DNA of 64,000 nucleotides from Antrodiella citrinella (GCA_004802725.1 SGPM01000087.1:1-64000); one strand, 5' to 3'; counted from the stretch's first letter, positions 45,134 to 57,711 are shown. Notes: generated from the sequence alone by a model not told the origin. Made by a program: numbers and translations.

Positions 45134-48100
45134 ATGGCCCAGTCCTCGTCCCATGTCCTGCCCACCGTTCTGCGTGCTGGGTCACCCGCCACTCGTTCAA
45201 ATTCTATCGTCAGCACGACTAGCAGAAACAGCGGGGCGTCTCTGAGTCGTCGGTCGCGCACTCGTCCCCGGGCCCTCACCTCCACTCGGCGAGGCAAGAG
45301 TCTCGGGCCTGCTCGCCACAGCGCAGAGGACAGCCAGCTCTCGTCCGCCAACGAGGACGCACTGCCACTCCCTCCCCTGCTCATCAGCGACCGCGAAGAC
45401 GACGCCGTCTCGTCCAGCGGCGAATCACTTGTATTTTCCCCTCCTCCGACACGGCGTTTCAGGCCAAGCGGTTTGGACTCGCGACCGCTTCATTTGACGG
45501 ACAGACCACCGGAGGCTGTATTCCAAGGCAGAGAGCGCGCCCGCAGTTCTGCCAACGCTCGTGATGTATTTGTAGATCCCACCATTAGCAGAGGCCGACA
45601 GGCGAGGTCAGAGGGTGGTTCAATCCGCGGGGTACGCTTATTACTTGTACCATAACGACGCTTTTGCTCATGATGATAGCAGGTCAAGACCAGTGTGCGT
45701 GGTTCGAGTTTGCCGCGACACGCTTTCCGCAACATTGGATCGTCTCCGACCTCTTCCCAGCCCAGTCCATTGACCCCATCCAACCTGATCAGCAATGCCA
45801 TGGCTGCCAGGGTGCATGAGCATGAGCGAAGGGACTCATTGATCTCATATGGGTCGTCAACATCGTCGTCGCTGTACCCTCAGTCCACCGCATCACATCC
45901 CGAATCCTCCCTTGGTCCCCACTCCTTGAGAGACCAAGATGAGGATGCGTCTTCCTTCTCCCCTCGCATCGTCACATTTTCTGAGAAGGACGCAGATTTT
46001 GATGTGGACGATGTTTCGTACCGGCTGAGGTTGCTCGTGAACAACAGCTACTTCCTTCCTCCTGCTCATTCCAAGCCCAGTCCCCTTTCACTGGCCCCTA
46101 CTTTACAACCAGCTCAAAAAGGAGCGAAGCCACCGAGCTCACCAGGGCTTCTAGGCTTCTTCGGCTTGGGCAAGACGAAGAGTAAACCTGCTTCCCCCGC
46201 CGCTCAGAGTCCCCCACTCCTTGATCTTCCTCCCGTCCTTCGAACCACTTCTGATTCCACCACGGCGTCTGGTTATGCGCCTCGTCCCCAAGTGCGACCT
46301 CTGCCCCAGTCACCAATGCACCCTCCTTTTGCCGGCGCCCATGCGAGTGCATCACCGAATCGAGTCGTTGTTCTCCGGGAGAAGATGGATGATCTCATGA
46401 CGGCAGCGAAGCAGGCGGAGAAGGACATCAAAATCAAGGCGGAGGTTCGGAAGGCAACCAACTACAGTGCATCTCCCGACCTAGGGTACGCCGACGACGT
46501 TATTGACCCGACGGACGCTGTTGATCTACCCGCACCTACGGATAACTATCCCTTCACTGTCCAGACGTCGGCGATACATGGACTGGGCATTGGAGAATCT
46601 GTTGGTGCGAATGAGTTGGCGGAACGTCTACCACCTAGCCCAGGATTGTGGTCCATGACCAGTGAGGAGGATATATGGAGGAGGGCTCTCCTTCGGGAAG
46701 CTGTCAGTCATTCGCTTGTCAACTCCCTAGATAACTCATTCTCGTCTTCAACCGCGTCCCCCCATCATCCCTCTCCGTCTAGCGCCAACTCCAGTTCCTT
46801 TCGGAGTTCGTTTCCTGAGCACGACGCGCCTTCTGAGGAGCATGCGACGGACTGTACGCCAAAGGCTCGGATAGGCCAGCGTATCATGGCCCCAGAGCAG
46901 ATCGAAGGGGAGCTAGAGGCCGCTGATCCTTCACCGATTGCTTCGGTGTTCCCCTCTCCCAGTTCGAAGTCTATGAATGGTGGTGGGTTCTCGCCGTCCA
47001 GTGAAGCTCCTCCGCATTCTCCGTGGGGACAGTGCATCCCTGTTGGCGCTCTGAATCGTGCTGAGACTCCGGCTTTGGCTCAAGCTCTCGCTCCACCACC
47101 GCGAAGGATTCCTGCACAATCTCAATCACACACCGACCTTCCTACGACGTTGGCCATCAATAGTCTCGCTTCTGATCGTCTTCTGCGTAGAGTCGTTTCC
47201 TCCCCGCGGCTTTCTGCCGTACCGGGGACTGAGATGTTCCCTATGAGAATGACTCCTCCACTGGCGAACAACCTGCAGCAGCGTATCTCACCAGCGTCTT
47301 CAGCCACCCAGTTGCGTCATGCAGAAAGCGTCCCCACATTCTCTTCGTCCCGGCAGACCATGTGCAGCACGAGCACCTCACATTACTCTGATGATTCACT
47401 GTCGTATGCAACACCCACTGGCGACATGGACGACGATGAAGCGGAGTCCAGACCATCCTTGTCGATATCTATACATACCGACGGTCAGGCCTCTCTCTAC
47501 TCCCATCCATCGCCGACTGCTTCGGCTTTCCAGGATGCCGTGTTTGGTAGTTGTCGTACTCCTTCTCCACTCACTAGAATGAGTCATCCGAATCTTCCTG
47601 AGCAAGCTGGCACATCTCAAGTCGCCGATCTCCCCGCGAGGAGTACTGTCGTCTCGCCACCTCCTCGCACTTCATCCTCTCTCGGTCCTACAATTCTTCC
47701 ACCACCTCCGCGTTCACCGGCCATGAAACCTGTTTATCGACCATCGATGTCTTCCACGACGTCACACAAATCTGGGCGCTCCTCGCACTCGTCCACTCCT
47801 TTACCTTCCGACAGCCTTCGTGAAGAAGCTGAAGAGCATGAACCTTCTATTCCACTAGAATCCCCGTCTTCTCCTATCCTTTCACGCGAACCCATGACTT
47901 ATCCACAGCCTCTCGCTGAGCGACGGGGCCATCCTCCTACCCTGTCCCTTCGTATTCCCACCGAAAGTGTTACGCCCGCTATCCACTCGGCGNCGCGCGC
48001 GGCTTCTCCCACCGCATTCTTTGACAGGATCCAAAGCCATCCTAATGCCATGGATGACCTCGAAACGTCTGACGAGAGTGAGGACGAAGATACCGCTGGC

Positions 48101-48664
48101 GGCAAGTCTGGAGGGTCTCCTCCTTCTGCCGACGGACCTGCGCCTTTTGTTGGTGAGACCAGGACGAGAGCTCTGTCCGGTGGTGCGGCCACTCCTGGTG
48201 GTCCCAAATCATATATCATGCGTCTAGGCAACCATTCCACTCCCCACTTGTCCCCTTCAGCGTATGAGGAGATGCCTCCTTTCGTCATGCAAGACCGGAA
48301 GCCCGTCGGCAATACGCCCGCACTCCCGCAGAACACTTTCTTCGCATCTCGGAAGAAGGGTGGTGGTGATTTCCCCCTAGGGCTTTCGGACGCTCAGGGC
48401 TCGAAAGTGTCTTTGGCGTTGACCCCTGGCCAGAGTGCTATCAATGATGGTACTGGCCCACTCCGCGTCACCACCGCGGGTCCTTCGCGTTCGCGCTCGT
48501 CCTCAAAACGGCGGCCAGCCACCGCTAATACTACTGGGAGGAAGCCGCGGGTATTCCAGCGAGAGTCGCTGCAGAAGTTCGACGGGATGCTCCTGCAGCA
48601 TATGGCGGCGGAGAAGGATACGATCAAGAGGATCACGACTAATATTTCTGGTTCACGGAGTTGA
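45134..48664 (+). CDS. Large Ser/Pro-rich protein of unknown function
   Basis: Two exons: 45,134 to about 45,631 (start MAQSSSHVLPTVLRAGSPAT) and about 45,683-48,664, joined across GGGGTACGC...GATAGCAG to give SIRG/VKTSVRGSSLPRHAFRNI. Total is about 1,160 residues. It is rich in Ser, Pro and Thr throughout, with no domain I recognise. There is a short predicted helical stretch (VLREKMDDLMTAAKQAEKDI, near 46,370-46,430) and a conserved-looking basic C-terminus (FQRESLQKFDGMLLQHMAAE, KDTIKRITTNISGSRS). It is probably a disordered nuclear or cytoskeletal regulator. Codon usage and the long uninterrupted frame make it a real gene. One ambiguous base occurs at 47,993. Minus-strand frames within it are shadows. 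Confidence 0.85.
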
Positions 48665-49440
48665 TTGAGCTCGGTCCACACTGCGAATGTATATGTCATA
48701 TATCTTTTCTTGATCTCTTTCTGCTCCTCGTCGTTTGCGCTCGATTTTTATTATCTATGTCCGCGTTCAGTTTTGTGTCCGAATTTTTCTTGCCCTTTAT
48801 TCTCTCTACCACTTGATCGTCAGATTCGTAAACGTACGGAAAACTCACCTACTTACCCCCGCATGTCGCAATAAACCATTCGCCACCCCATTCACCACCG
48901 TCAGTACATACCCACCCTCTCTTTGCAGGAACGCTCGCCCTTTCAGTGTCACTTCGCTTCAACCTTCATGTATTCATACACGTTGCCCTTCCTAGTGCTA
49001 GATTATTCGAATTCTATTCTGTCAACTCCCCCCCTTTTTTGCCCGTCCGGAACGTACTTGTGATCATGATGTGATCCGCGCCGTTTTTCTTCTATTTACG
49101 TATGATTTGGGCTCGTGTATGCAACGCATACACGTACGCCCACAAAAGCTTTAGATTACTAGGGTTGTTTCTCGACCAATTCAGATTATGATTATGGTAG
49201 TCAACGCGTTTGGCCAGTTGGTTTGGACCTTTCTTGCTGAAACGAAAACGTGAGCAGCACGTGATCGCGTCGCGTCGCGTTGGCGGCGAGCTCGCTACGT
49301 TGTCACTACTACCTCCACAACATTCTCGACTGCCTGTGAGGACAGACTGCTGAGTTCTCGTTCTTCTGTGCACGAAACGCTATGATCCAAACTGGCAATG
49401 ATCTTACTGCTACTACCGTGATTCTGTCAACGGCTACTCA
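48665..49440. other. Intergenic 3' region
   Basis: Downstream of the Ser/Pro-rich gene; T-rich 3' UTR-like sequence to about 49,050. No gene is seen. A CG-rich patch with repeated GTCGC units lies near 49,265-49,281. Confidence 0.45.
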
Positions 49441-49451
49441 CGAATGCAGAT

Positions 49452-50960
49452 GTGCCAGTGGCGGCGCTGCGCAAGACGATACTTGATCTGTCGTCCAGCC
49501 GCACTCGATTGAATCATGTTATCAAGAAAATGTTCAGTGATGGTATGCGGCCCTTCTACACACTCCAGGTCACGGACGCCACATACTCTCGAAGGACTCG
49601 TGTTTTCAAGTTCCTCGTTCGTGTTCGAATTTTCCACCGGCAGCTCTCCCACTAGTACTGGTCGCACGACGAAGACCTATATCGGATTTGACCTCGGGAG
49701 CGAGAGGTTCAGCTTCATCAAGGACAGGTGTCGCCCAGTCTCGGACGAAGTGCGCTCGGAGCTGGAAGTCTACGGTCACTCTGCAAAGGATTCGGGCCGT
49801 CGCCACTGCCTTTTGCGAAAGCGGCACTGGCATGTTCGTGGATCCAAGACTCGGAGGTACATTGTCATCAAGAGAGCATGGTCAGTCATGCAGACATTCT
49901 TGCTGCATCCACACCCGAGTATTCCTGGACGTTGGTCTCTATTCAAGATTATACGGATTCGAGGGAGCTGTGCATGATTGTATATGACGCATTCGTCGGT
50001 GAGGTCATTATATCGCATCGCCATTCTATGCAATGCTGACTATGTTGTCATAATCTAAACAGCGCATGAGTCTGCGTGGGATATTGGTGTTTTTCATCGT
50101 GATACCAGCGATGCAAATATTCTCATCCGTGGAGATGCAGATGGATTCACCGACGGTTTATTGATCGATTGGGACAGGTGTAAGTATAAGAGCAATTTGG
50201 AAGAAGGTGTTATGCAGCCGAGTCGTTCAGCATGCTTAATGATTCAGTTCCTACTACCTTAGCTGACTGATTGTCTCAGGGAACTTGGCGTTATCGGTCT
50301 GCAACACTTCTCAACTACCCGAAAAAGGGATATGAGCTAGCTGACGATATCGAATCATTCTTCCATTTCCTCTATATCTTCGCACTCCGCTTCCAACCCC
50401 ATAGATACGATCGCATCGAGCTAAAAGCGACACTCGACGGCCACTACAACAAGTGCACCTTCAGGAATGGACTATGTGTTGGCAGCCAACTGAAATGCAG
50501 CCAACTGAAATTCGTCAGTGTCGAGCAAGATATTTTACCTTGCAGATTGAAGACAAGAGGCGCGTTTGAGGCACTGTTACAAACACTGGCATCGATTTGC
50601 AAGGAACATTATGCTACTTTGGACCTCGATGCTCTTCAACAGCAGTATGGCGTCTCGTTAACTCCGGATGCTCCAGTCGTTGTGTCGGTGGCACCCGGTA
50701 CCACAAGACCGCCATTGAAGACACGAAGTACCATCAGGTTCGCCAAATCGAAGACTACTGAAAGTCGCAGCGCTTCCAGTCCACCCATCCCTTCACCGCT
50801 ACCCTGTCGTGTTATGGCTGCAACTCTTCGTAATCACCATGCGTTCGGTAATGCCATGCTCGACGCCATCAACAGTGATGGCTGGACGCCGAATGACAAG
50901 GTTCAGGACCGATTTGAATACTTGTCAAGCGGACGCTGGCATTCCCGACATACCTGTTGA
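49452..50960 (+). pseudogene. FunK1 (fungal-type protein kinase) pseudogene
   Basis: FunK1 kinases are an expanded agaricomycete family. Recognisable pieces in order: FSDGMRPFYTLQVTDATYSR (about 49,530-49,590), TGRTTKTYIGFDLGSERFSF and IKDRCRPVSDEVRSELEVY (about 49,660-49,773), TLQRIRAVATAFCESGTGMF (about 49,779-49,838), ADILAASTPEYSWTLVSIQD and YTDSRELCMIVYDAF (about 49,890-49,995), AHESAWDIGVFHRDTSDANI then LLIDWD (50,064-50,178, with the HRD-type catalytic loop and the IDWD metal loop), and GTWRYRSATLLNYPKKGYEL with ADDIESFFHFLYIFALRF (50,280-50,400). These pieces sit in changing frames (0, then 1, then 2, then 0) without usable introns, and the join after IDWDR is also out of frame. At least three lesions break the kinase, so I call it a pseudogene. 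Base-call errors are a lesser possibility, because scattered N calls occur in nearby sequence. Confidence 0.72.
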
Positions 50961-51401
50961 TGTCGGATTTTCTGACCCTTGGCACTCCTCCGAATCAAAA
51001 AGACACATATTGCCTCTGCGACTCGAGTTTATAACTTGGGACTTACTATTATGTATATATAAAGTTGAAGGTCGTTCACGACGACGTACACATTATCTAC
51101 ATATTTATTGGTCGTTTCGGGGAACCCAGCCTGAGTGCTTAGCGCCGATTGTACGTGACCGCGACGCGCCTCGCGTAGGATTTCAACTTTCGTGTTCACC
51201 ATCGAGACACGCTTGGCAATTTTCAACCTCCTCGACTTTGCACGATAAAGTTACGGAGCGAAACGACAGTTTGGTATATGTAAGCAGTTGGTCTCATGAT
51301 CTCATGATGGGCGGTGGCTGACGAGACAAGGACTGCAGCTTCCCAAAACGCCGTCACGGTAAACCACCGCTGTAGATCTACCCCAGCCACCAAGTATCAA
51401 G
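50961..51401. other. Intergenic: promoter of the APC/C subunit gene
   Basis: No gene is seen. AT-rich sequence (near 51,048-51,062) and a CT-rich stretch precede the next start codon. Confidence 0.45.
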
Positions 51402-54244
51402 ATGCCTGCAACACCTCCACCGTCCGATTTTCATCCCATATCAAGTGGAATGGGAGGTTTTCCTTCCCCTTCCAGCTCGAGGCCTCGTCACTCTCTCAAC
51501 TCGTCGTTCTCATTCGGACCGCAGTCACTCGTTAATTCATATGCCGAGGCCAACAGTAGCATGGCGTCCAACGCCCGCTCGTTTGCACTGGATCCCAACA
51601 GATCTATTCTGCCTGCTTCTCCGTTGCGCTCCTCGCCACGAATGGCGCGGAAGGCCAAGACCACGGGCGGTGGCCGACACCCGCTCGCGATGGACAATAC
51701 CGATGTGTTCCAAGACTATGGCGAGAGAATGCAGGAGGATGAGGAGACACATGAGTGGGGGATGGTGGATAGAATGAGACTATGGAGGCATGACGCGTTG
51801 ATGCAGCATCTGTACGAGACAGCAGCGTTCTGGGGGGACAAAGTTGTCAGTTGGACCAGTAAGTGCTATGCGTTCCATAGCTGCATCGTTCCAGACACTG
51901 ATGTGTGTACAAGACGACCCGAATGACGCATTCTGGCTTGCTCAGACATATTTTCTCACCCATCAGTATTCCCGGGCAGAAAGGCTCCTCGTACGACCGT
52001 TCCCGACAACTCCTCCTCCGCCTCGCAAAGCACCAGATGGGGCCCCTCTGAATGGACATGCATTCACCTCCGACATGAAAGGAAAGGGTAGAGAAACTGC
52101 ATTCGATCCCTCAAACATGCCGCCACCACCTCTGCCAGCTCGAATACCGGTTGGAGGTCCAGGAGAGATGGTGGATGTCGCGGTTGACTACGAGGGAGGC
52201 GGTGTGTCGCGCCTGGTAGACATGAGCGTTGCGTGTCGGTACCTTGCCGCGCAGTGCCAAATGAGACAGGGAAAATGGCATGATGCTACGGAAATGCTGG
52301 GTGAAGCAAACCCCTTCCGCGGTTCTGCAAATAGTGGACCAGAGGTGCCGAACATGGACGGGGGTATTAAGGTGTGTCTTATTCTCTGACCGCAGCGAGT
52401 GAAAATTTGACCCTTGAAGACGTAGATCGAAGCGTCCATGTGCCATCTGCGTGGCATCCTCATGATCAAGCTGAACCGTCCGAACCAAGCCAAGAATTGT
52501 TTCATGGAGGCGTTGTCTTTGGACGTGAAGTGTTATGAGTCGTTCATGCACCTGGTCAGCTCTGAGATGCTGACACCCGACGAAGGTATGAGCTATCGTA
52601 TACACATTTGAGTAATGCTCACTATTCGGACAGAATGGGACTTCGTGCAGTCGCTGGCATATCGGGACCAGACACCAGAAGACGCCGAATTTGTCAGGCT
52701 CATGTACATGTCACGATTGCGAAAATACAAGCACCCAGAACAACACGCCATTGCACGAAGACGACTTGTCGAGGACTATGGCTTAGGTGACAACCCGGAT
52801 GTATTATTCAGCTTTGCGGATGCGTTGTATGGACAATTCAGATGGGCGGATTGTCTAGCTATAACGACGAGGTAAGCCGACCTTATCTGTTGTTTTGACT
52901 CCATTCTGAAGTATGTGACTAGGATCCTTGGGTTAACGGCCGTTCATGCGCCGACCATGCCACTCCATATCGCGTGTCTGCATCATATATCTCGTCTTCA
53001 TTCAAAGCTGTTCATACTTGCACATGAATTGGTTGAACGGGAGCCGGAATCACATATCAGCTGGTATGCCGTTGGGGTATGGTACATGAGTGTGAAAAAG
53101 TACTCCGACGCCCGAACATACTTCAGGTACAGACTAACCCTTCTCTTATATCCGAGAGAATCTGACTGATTGACCTCAATTCAGCAAAACTTCACTTATG
53201 GATCCTCGATTCTCACCTGCGTGGATTGCATTTGCCCACACATTCGCCTTGGAAGGCGAGCACGATCATGCCGTCACCGCCTACTCAACCTGTTCCCGTA
53301 TGTTCAACGGGTGAGTCAATCTGCGGACATCTTATCGCACAAAGTTAACGTTTATTGCTTGCATAGATCCCACTTGCCATTGATGTTCATCGGCATGGAA
53401 CAAATAATTCTGTCAAACTCTCAACAAGCCGACGAGGCGCTGAATGCAGCACATGCAATGTGCGAAGGGGACCCGTTGCTTGCCAACGAACGCGGTGTCA
53501 TGGCATTCAACCATGGGCGGTACGCACTCCTCCTCGGCGTTGTATGTATCACAACACACTTATTGCATGATCACGGGGTTACAGATACGAGCAAGCACTA
53601 TCACTGTTCCAAGAAGCCATCACCCTTGCGCAGGTCACACAGTCATCTGAGATAGCTTGGGCGTCTACCTATGTCAACCTTGGTACATGTTACCGCAAAC
53701 TCGAGTGCGTCCTTCGTTACGGTCATTTCCCTCTCACCTGAGTTTCGTTGACCAGAACACGATTTCCGTATCACAGCCGACTCGAAGACGCCAAGAACAC
53801 GTACAAGCGGGTGTTGCAGCTTGACCCTCGTAACGCGACTGCATTGGCATTCCTGGGAATCGTGCATCACATGTTGGAAGAGATTGACGAGGCAATCGTC
53901 AGGTATCATGAGGTAGGAATCAACACACATCCATACGAAATCACTCTCACTTACGTCCGGCTCCTCAGACACTCAGTATTGAACCTATAAACGGACACGT
54001 CCTCGAATTGCTCAACCTGGCGCTCGACTACAGCGCGCAAAACAAATCGTTTCTGAGGAAGGCTATGCCGCTGGGAGAAGACGAATGGTCGAAGAATATG
54101 CGCGAGCAAGGTGAAAAGGCAGGGCTGAAAGCGAGAGATAAGGGAAAGTATAAAGAGACGTCAGCCGCTCCACCGCCAAGCACAAGCACAAGTGCTGGTA
54201 CTGCCACGCCCGGGACTACGGTGGACGAAGAGATGAGCATTTGA
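51402..54244 (+). CDS. CUT9: Anaphase-promoting complex TPR subunit Cut9/Cdc16 (APC6)
   Basis: TPR scaffold of the APC/C ubiquitin ligase, which targets mitotic cyclins and securin. Exon 1 (from MPATPPPSDFHPISSGMGGF) is Ser/Pro-rich, then ERMQEDEETHEWGMVDRMRL, WRHDALMQHLYETAAFWGDK and VVSWT, joined to NDPNDAFWLAQTYFLTHQYS. This matches the classic Cdc16 N-terminal motif. TPR repeats follow over about nine more exons: CRYLAAQCQMRQGKWHDATE, SMCHLRGILMIKLNRPNQAK, YESFMHLVSSEMLTPDEEWD, LEREPES-type HELVEREPESHISWYAVGVW, YMSVKKYSDARTYF, RFSPAWIAFAHTFALEGEHD, LPLMFIGMEQIILSN, ANERGVMAFNHGRYEQALSL, WASTYVNLGTCYRKL and LDPRNATALAFLGIVHHMLE. The tail is Lys/Ser-rich, ending TVDEEMSI then TGA. Length is about 700 residues. 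Family assignment is firm. Confidence 0.92.
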
Positions 54245-54409
54245 GTGTGACGTACACCGGGACATCTTTACTTGGCGGGTGAGGTGGGTGCCGGTATATC
54301 CAGTTATTTGGCTCGTCCAGAAGGCGGAGCAAGAAGGGGATTATGGATTAAGCCGCAAACATCGTGCCTGCATCAAACAACGCCGAAACCTGAGTCGCTG
54401 CACCCGCGC

Positions 54410-54670
54410 CTACAACCTCCCCTTCATGATCTCGTGCCTGTCCTCCTTCTTCCCAACCGCCTCGCCATCCTCCCACATCTGTTTCTCTCCGTTCGTGCCT
54501 TTGTCACNGCGCTCCCGGTACTGCTTCCCCGGCTTCTGAGCTATGATCTGGGGGTTCTCCCCCTGCTCGCCCACGAGTTGCTTCTTAGGCTTGTCCTCTG
54601 GGTNCACTTGGGAAGGCTCAGAAGGTTCGGACAGCCCGGAGGGAGGGACGATCTGGGCTTTGGGAGACAT
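54410..54670 (-). CDS. Small charged protein, unknown function
   Basis: Open frame of 86 residues, MSPKAQIVPPSGLSEPSEPS... to HEIMKGRL then TAG. It is hydrophilic, rich in Lys, Glu, Pro and Gln, with the stretch KPKKQLVGEQGENPQIIAQK. It has no transmembrane segment or known domain. Two ambiguous bases (54,507 and 54,604) fall in it. Its composition and clean start-to-stop frame on the strand opposite the APC/C subunit suggest a genuine short gene, convergent with that subunit. I cannot assign a function. Confidence 0.5.
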   Translation of the reverse strand: MSPKAQIVPPSGLSEPSEPSQVXPEDKPKKQLVGEQGENPQIIAQKPGKQYRERXDKGTNGEKQMWEDGEAVGKKEDRHEIMKGRL

Positions 54671-55345
54671 CGTGGTGATAATGAAGCGTACGTGTGGTGT
54701 GGCGTTAGGTGTAAGTTGGTTGTTATTGGTCTGTAGTGTGTGATGTCAGTCTGGGATTTCAAAGTACTGCTATNAAGTATGCTTACTTGTGATTCGAGAT
54801 TCAAAGTGGTGGTGAAGAAGGAAGNAAGAAGAGATATTTGGTGAGGTCGGAGGCCAACTTGGATGTGGCGGCTGGCATACCACTTTGTGATGTCATAACT
54901 GTGGCGGANTTCAGCCCCGCCCAATNACCAACATATTCCTCGGGATCAAATGTAATCCGTTGTCGTCTTCCAGTGTCTTCTTTGTCTNCATAANTCTTCA
55001 ACTCGAAATTTCTTGTTGTTTTAACCTATCGCTGTCATCACGGTGACACGATTAATATTGAGCGCTTGAGTGCTTGGCCANAAGCCCGGGCCTGAGCGTA
55101 CTTGATTATTTCTTCCCAACGCCAAGATCTACAAGTTGAAAGTCAGTGGATTGACCACATTGTGACAGAACAGCAAGTCAGTATGCACCATTCTGAGTGG
55201 TATTTGTACATGTCCCTGATTTACGACTCCCCACAGATTGTTCAAAGAGACCGAAAGGTGGTGGCCACAGATCGTAAGTCTCACGACCAATTGCTTATTC
55301 CCCCCTAAGTCGCTCAGTCATTCCGGTGCGTGTATGATCTAGGGT
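54671..55345. other. Intergenic, ambiguous-base-rich
   Basis: This holds the promoter of the small minus-strand gene and the 5' flank of the first F-box copy. Bases 55,128-55,345 are homologous to 58,099-58,320 upstream of the second copy (both contain CAGTGGATTGACCAC and CAAAGAGACCGA), so the duplication includes upstream DNA. Several single N calls occur here. Confidence 0.55.
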
Positions 55346-57194
55346 ATGGACGGTGTGCTGCAAAATGTACTTCCATCGGTGAANNCATCNGNNNAGNCNT
55401 NTGCCGNGANGNNTCNNNNGNCNNNTTCNNCGANNNCTTCAGAGTTTCTGTTCGAATAGTGAGTTACTAATACTACGCACCTCCCATCTTTTATTTGCGG
55501 CTGACAGGATACTTCTCAACAAGTATCTCTGCAGAAAACATTAATGCGCACCTCGAGAGGCTGAATACCAGCGTTGAAGACGTATGGGAGATCATTGCGG
55601 ACCTGAAGCGTGTTGCTAGTAGCATGCTCCACATGCACCGCAACGCCTCGCCCGGGTTCNTCATCAATCGACTTCCAAGGGAAATTCTTGCCATGGTATT
55701 CTGCGAAGCGTCCCATTACGACNTNGCAACCATGTTTGCCATCTCGCAGACGTGTACCAGCTGGCGCAATCTCGCCCTCCACACTGCTNAAATGTGGAAT
55801 GTCCCNAATCTGGTTTCTTGGTTGCACTNNCCTGGACGACAGTGGATGTTTCATGAGACGGCTTTACACCCCGAGCTCACTGTCCTCATTTTGCAACGAT
55901 CCGCGAGCGCGAAGATGGACATACATTATGTTGGCGACATTCTTGACGACCTACCAACATTCACTATCGTCTTCGCTCAATATNCTTCAGGAATGTATAT
56001 NCCGGCTTGTAGAGTTGGACCTCACTGTTAGATGGGCCACCTTTCGCAAAACGTCCTGGATAGGCGTAGAAGCGGCGCCACATCTGAAACGGCACCGTAT
56101 CTGTGCAAACCAGTCCGGAAATGGGCCTTACATCTATCGCAGAGCGTTTGCGCAGGCGATGCCCGTACTGGAGGAATTCCCCATAGACGGCTTTCGTCTG
56201 CCTTGGAACGTCAATATGTTTCCTCGTAGCCTCAAGACTCTACACATCGACGAAGGGTTCGACTTGGGGCTTGCCGCTTGCTTGCTTGGATAGGTGCTTA
56301 GGCCGAGCGAATTCACTCTAATGCCTCTTTGGATCACCAACGATACGTGGACGATTAAAGCATTCTGTCTATCCTCTGATCAGAACAAGCTCTGTAGTGC
56401 CCATCGCACTGTTCAGGTTTCGTTCCTTGAAGCTACGCAATTCCCTGGTGGACTGTGCACATATTTGGAAGCCGATAGCTTGGGAAGATACTCTTCGCTT
56501 GAGTGTCACATGCGATGCGAAGACGGGACCTTACGAAGATACCTTGCCCAATTTTAGCGATGTTCCCGACAATGTTTTCGACCTACTAGGTTCCGCTCAT
56601 AGTATCACCATCAGTCCAGATGTTGTTTGTGGCTCTTACAGGACTATGTGGAAAGTTTATAGATCGAACTCAGATCTAGACATGATGATCGATTTGGACC
56701 TCTGGACTACCAAGAGTCGCGCCCCTCTCCCTCTCCTTCCTTCCGCCATTTCTCAGGTCGCGGAACGTCTACCCTTTTCAAGCGATATCCGGTCTCTCTG
56801 CATCTCAATCGATACCAGTACCGGTCGACAAAATGCCGCAGCTCAGGACATCGCCACATTACTCTCCCGTCAGTCCTCTCTCTGTCATCTGACGTTCACG
56901 GGCTATGTGGGTAGTACATGGAGGACGAAAATAATTGATGTACTAGCCATGCACCTCGTCGACTTTCCGACAGACAGTTTTCCGCAGCTGGAGACTCTCT
57001 CTATGAATCACTGTTACATGTCCAGCGATGTCTTCCGTCAGTTCATCCACAGTCGCGAGGACCTCCCTCGACCTCAATCTCTTCGTTTAGACCACATGAC
57101 ATTCGACAAGATGGACGATGAAACGGCCAACATGATCCGCGGGAGTGTTGTGGACCTGGATGGATTTCAGCGAAGGGACTATATCAGAAGGTGA
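55346..57194 (+). pseudogene. F-box protein, tandem copy 1, frameshifted
   Basis: Exon 1 runs 55,346 to 55,458 (starting ATGGACGGTGTGCTGCAAAA; it includes a block of N calls at 55,384-55,436). After an intron with donor GTGAGT the frame resumes at 55,524 (ISAENINAHLERLNTSVEDV), with the F-box at 55,660-55,790: INRLPREILAMVFCEAS, then MFAISQTCTSWRNLALHTA. Relative to copy 2 there is a net 8-nt deletion near 55,960-55,990, which shifts frame (a stop follows at 56,029), and a roughly 70-nt loss near 56,370-56,390. The 3' part stays open from 56,397 to 57,194 and reads RQNAAAQDIATLLSRQSSLC, AMHLVDFPTDSFPQLETLSM and similar LRR-like sequence. The many N calls lower confidence in each lesion, but the 70-nt loss is solid. 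Confidence 0.7.
55384..55436. other. Dense block of ambiguous bases
   Basis: More than twenty N calls alternate with called bases in about 53 nt inside the first exon of F-box copy 1. Such mixed calls are typical of a collapsed repeat or a low-quality Sanger or consensus region. Exon 1 of copy 2 reads cleanly at the matching place (58,360-58,415). Confidence 0.85.
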
Positions 57195-57702
57195 ATCAGT
57201 CGCGAGTCGTCCGTACTAAATCCTATCGTTGTAATGAACTTAGGTCAAGCTCGTCTTGCCATACATTACTGTAGGTACTCCTTCACTCAGGATTCGTGCT
57301 CAGCGACAATTTTCTCTATTCATGTAAAGCCTAGAGGATGCATAGCTCCATGATGTTTGTAACGATTTTTATTAGCATCGACTCGAGAGCAGAGACTCCA
57401 TCGTGCACTAAGCACTGGTACGCCAGTGTCTATTGAATACGTAGATATCATCGGTACACCTCTATATATTACTTGCACAAGCGGATTAGAGGTGCTTCGG
57501 CACGCCGGCACCTTAAGACGGACGCAGCATGACTATTAGCGAGGATGCAAGGAAGCTGCTGCTGAACATGTCAGACGATAGAAGTTTTGAGGCGAATAGG
57601 GTGATTCAAGCAAGCTGATCTTCCGGCGTGTCTTCGAATTTGCCGGAGTGAATGTCCAGGTTGTAGCCCAGTGTAAACCTGCCGGTAACTGATAGCGTAA
57701 GC

Positions 57703-57709
57703 AAAAAAA
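57703..57709 (-). terminator. RNA polymerase III terminator of tRNA-Val
   Basis: Seven T on the minus strand lie two bases past the 3' end of the tRNA, the expected Pol III stop. Confidence 0.8.
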
Positions 57710-57711
57710 GA

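Noticed and set aside
46098..48336. Minus-strand open frames within the Ser/Pro-rich gene
   Set aside because: Shadows of a GC-rich, low-complexity coding sequence on the plus strand.
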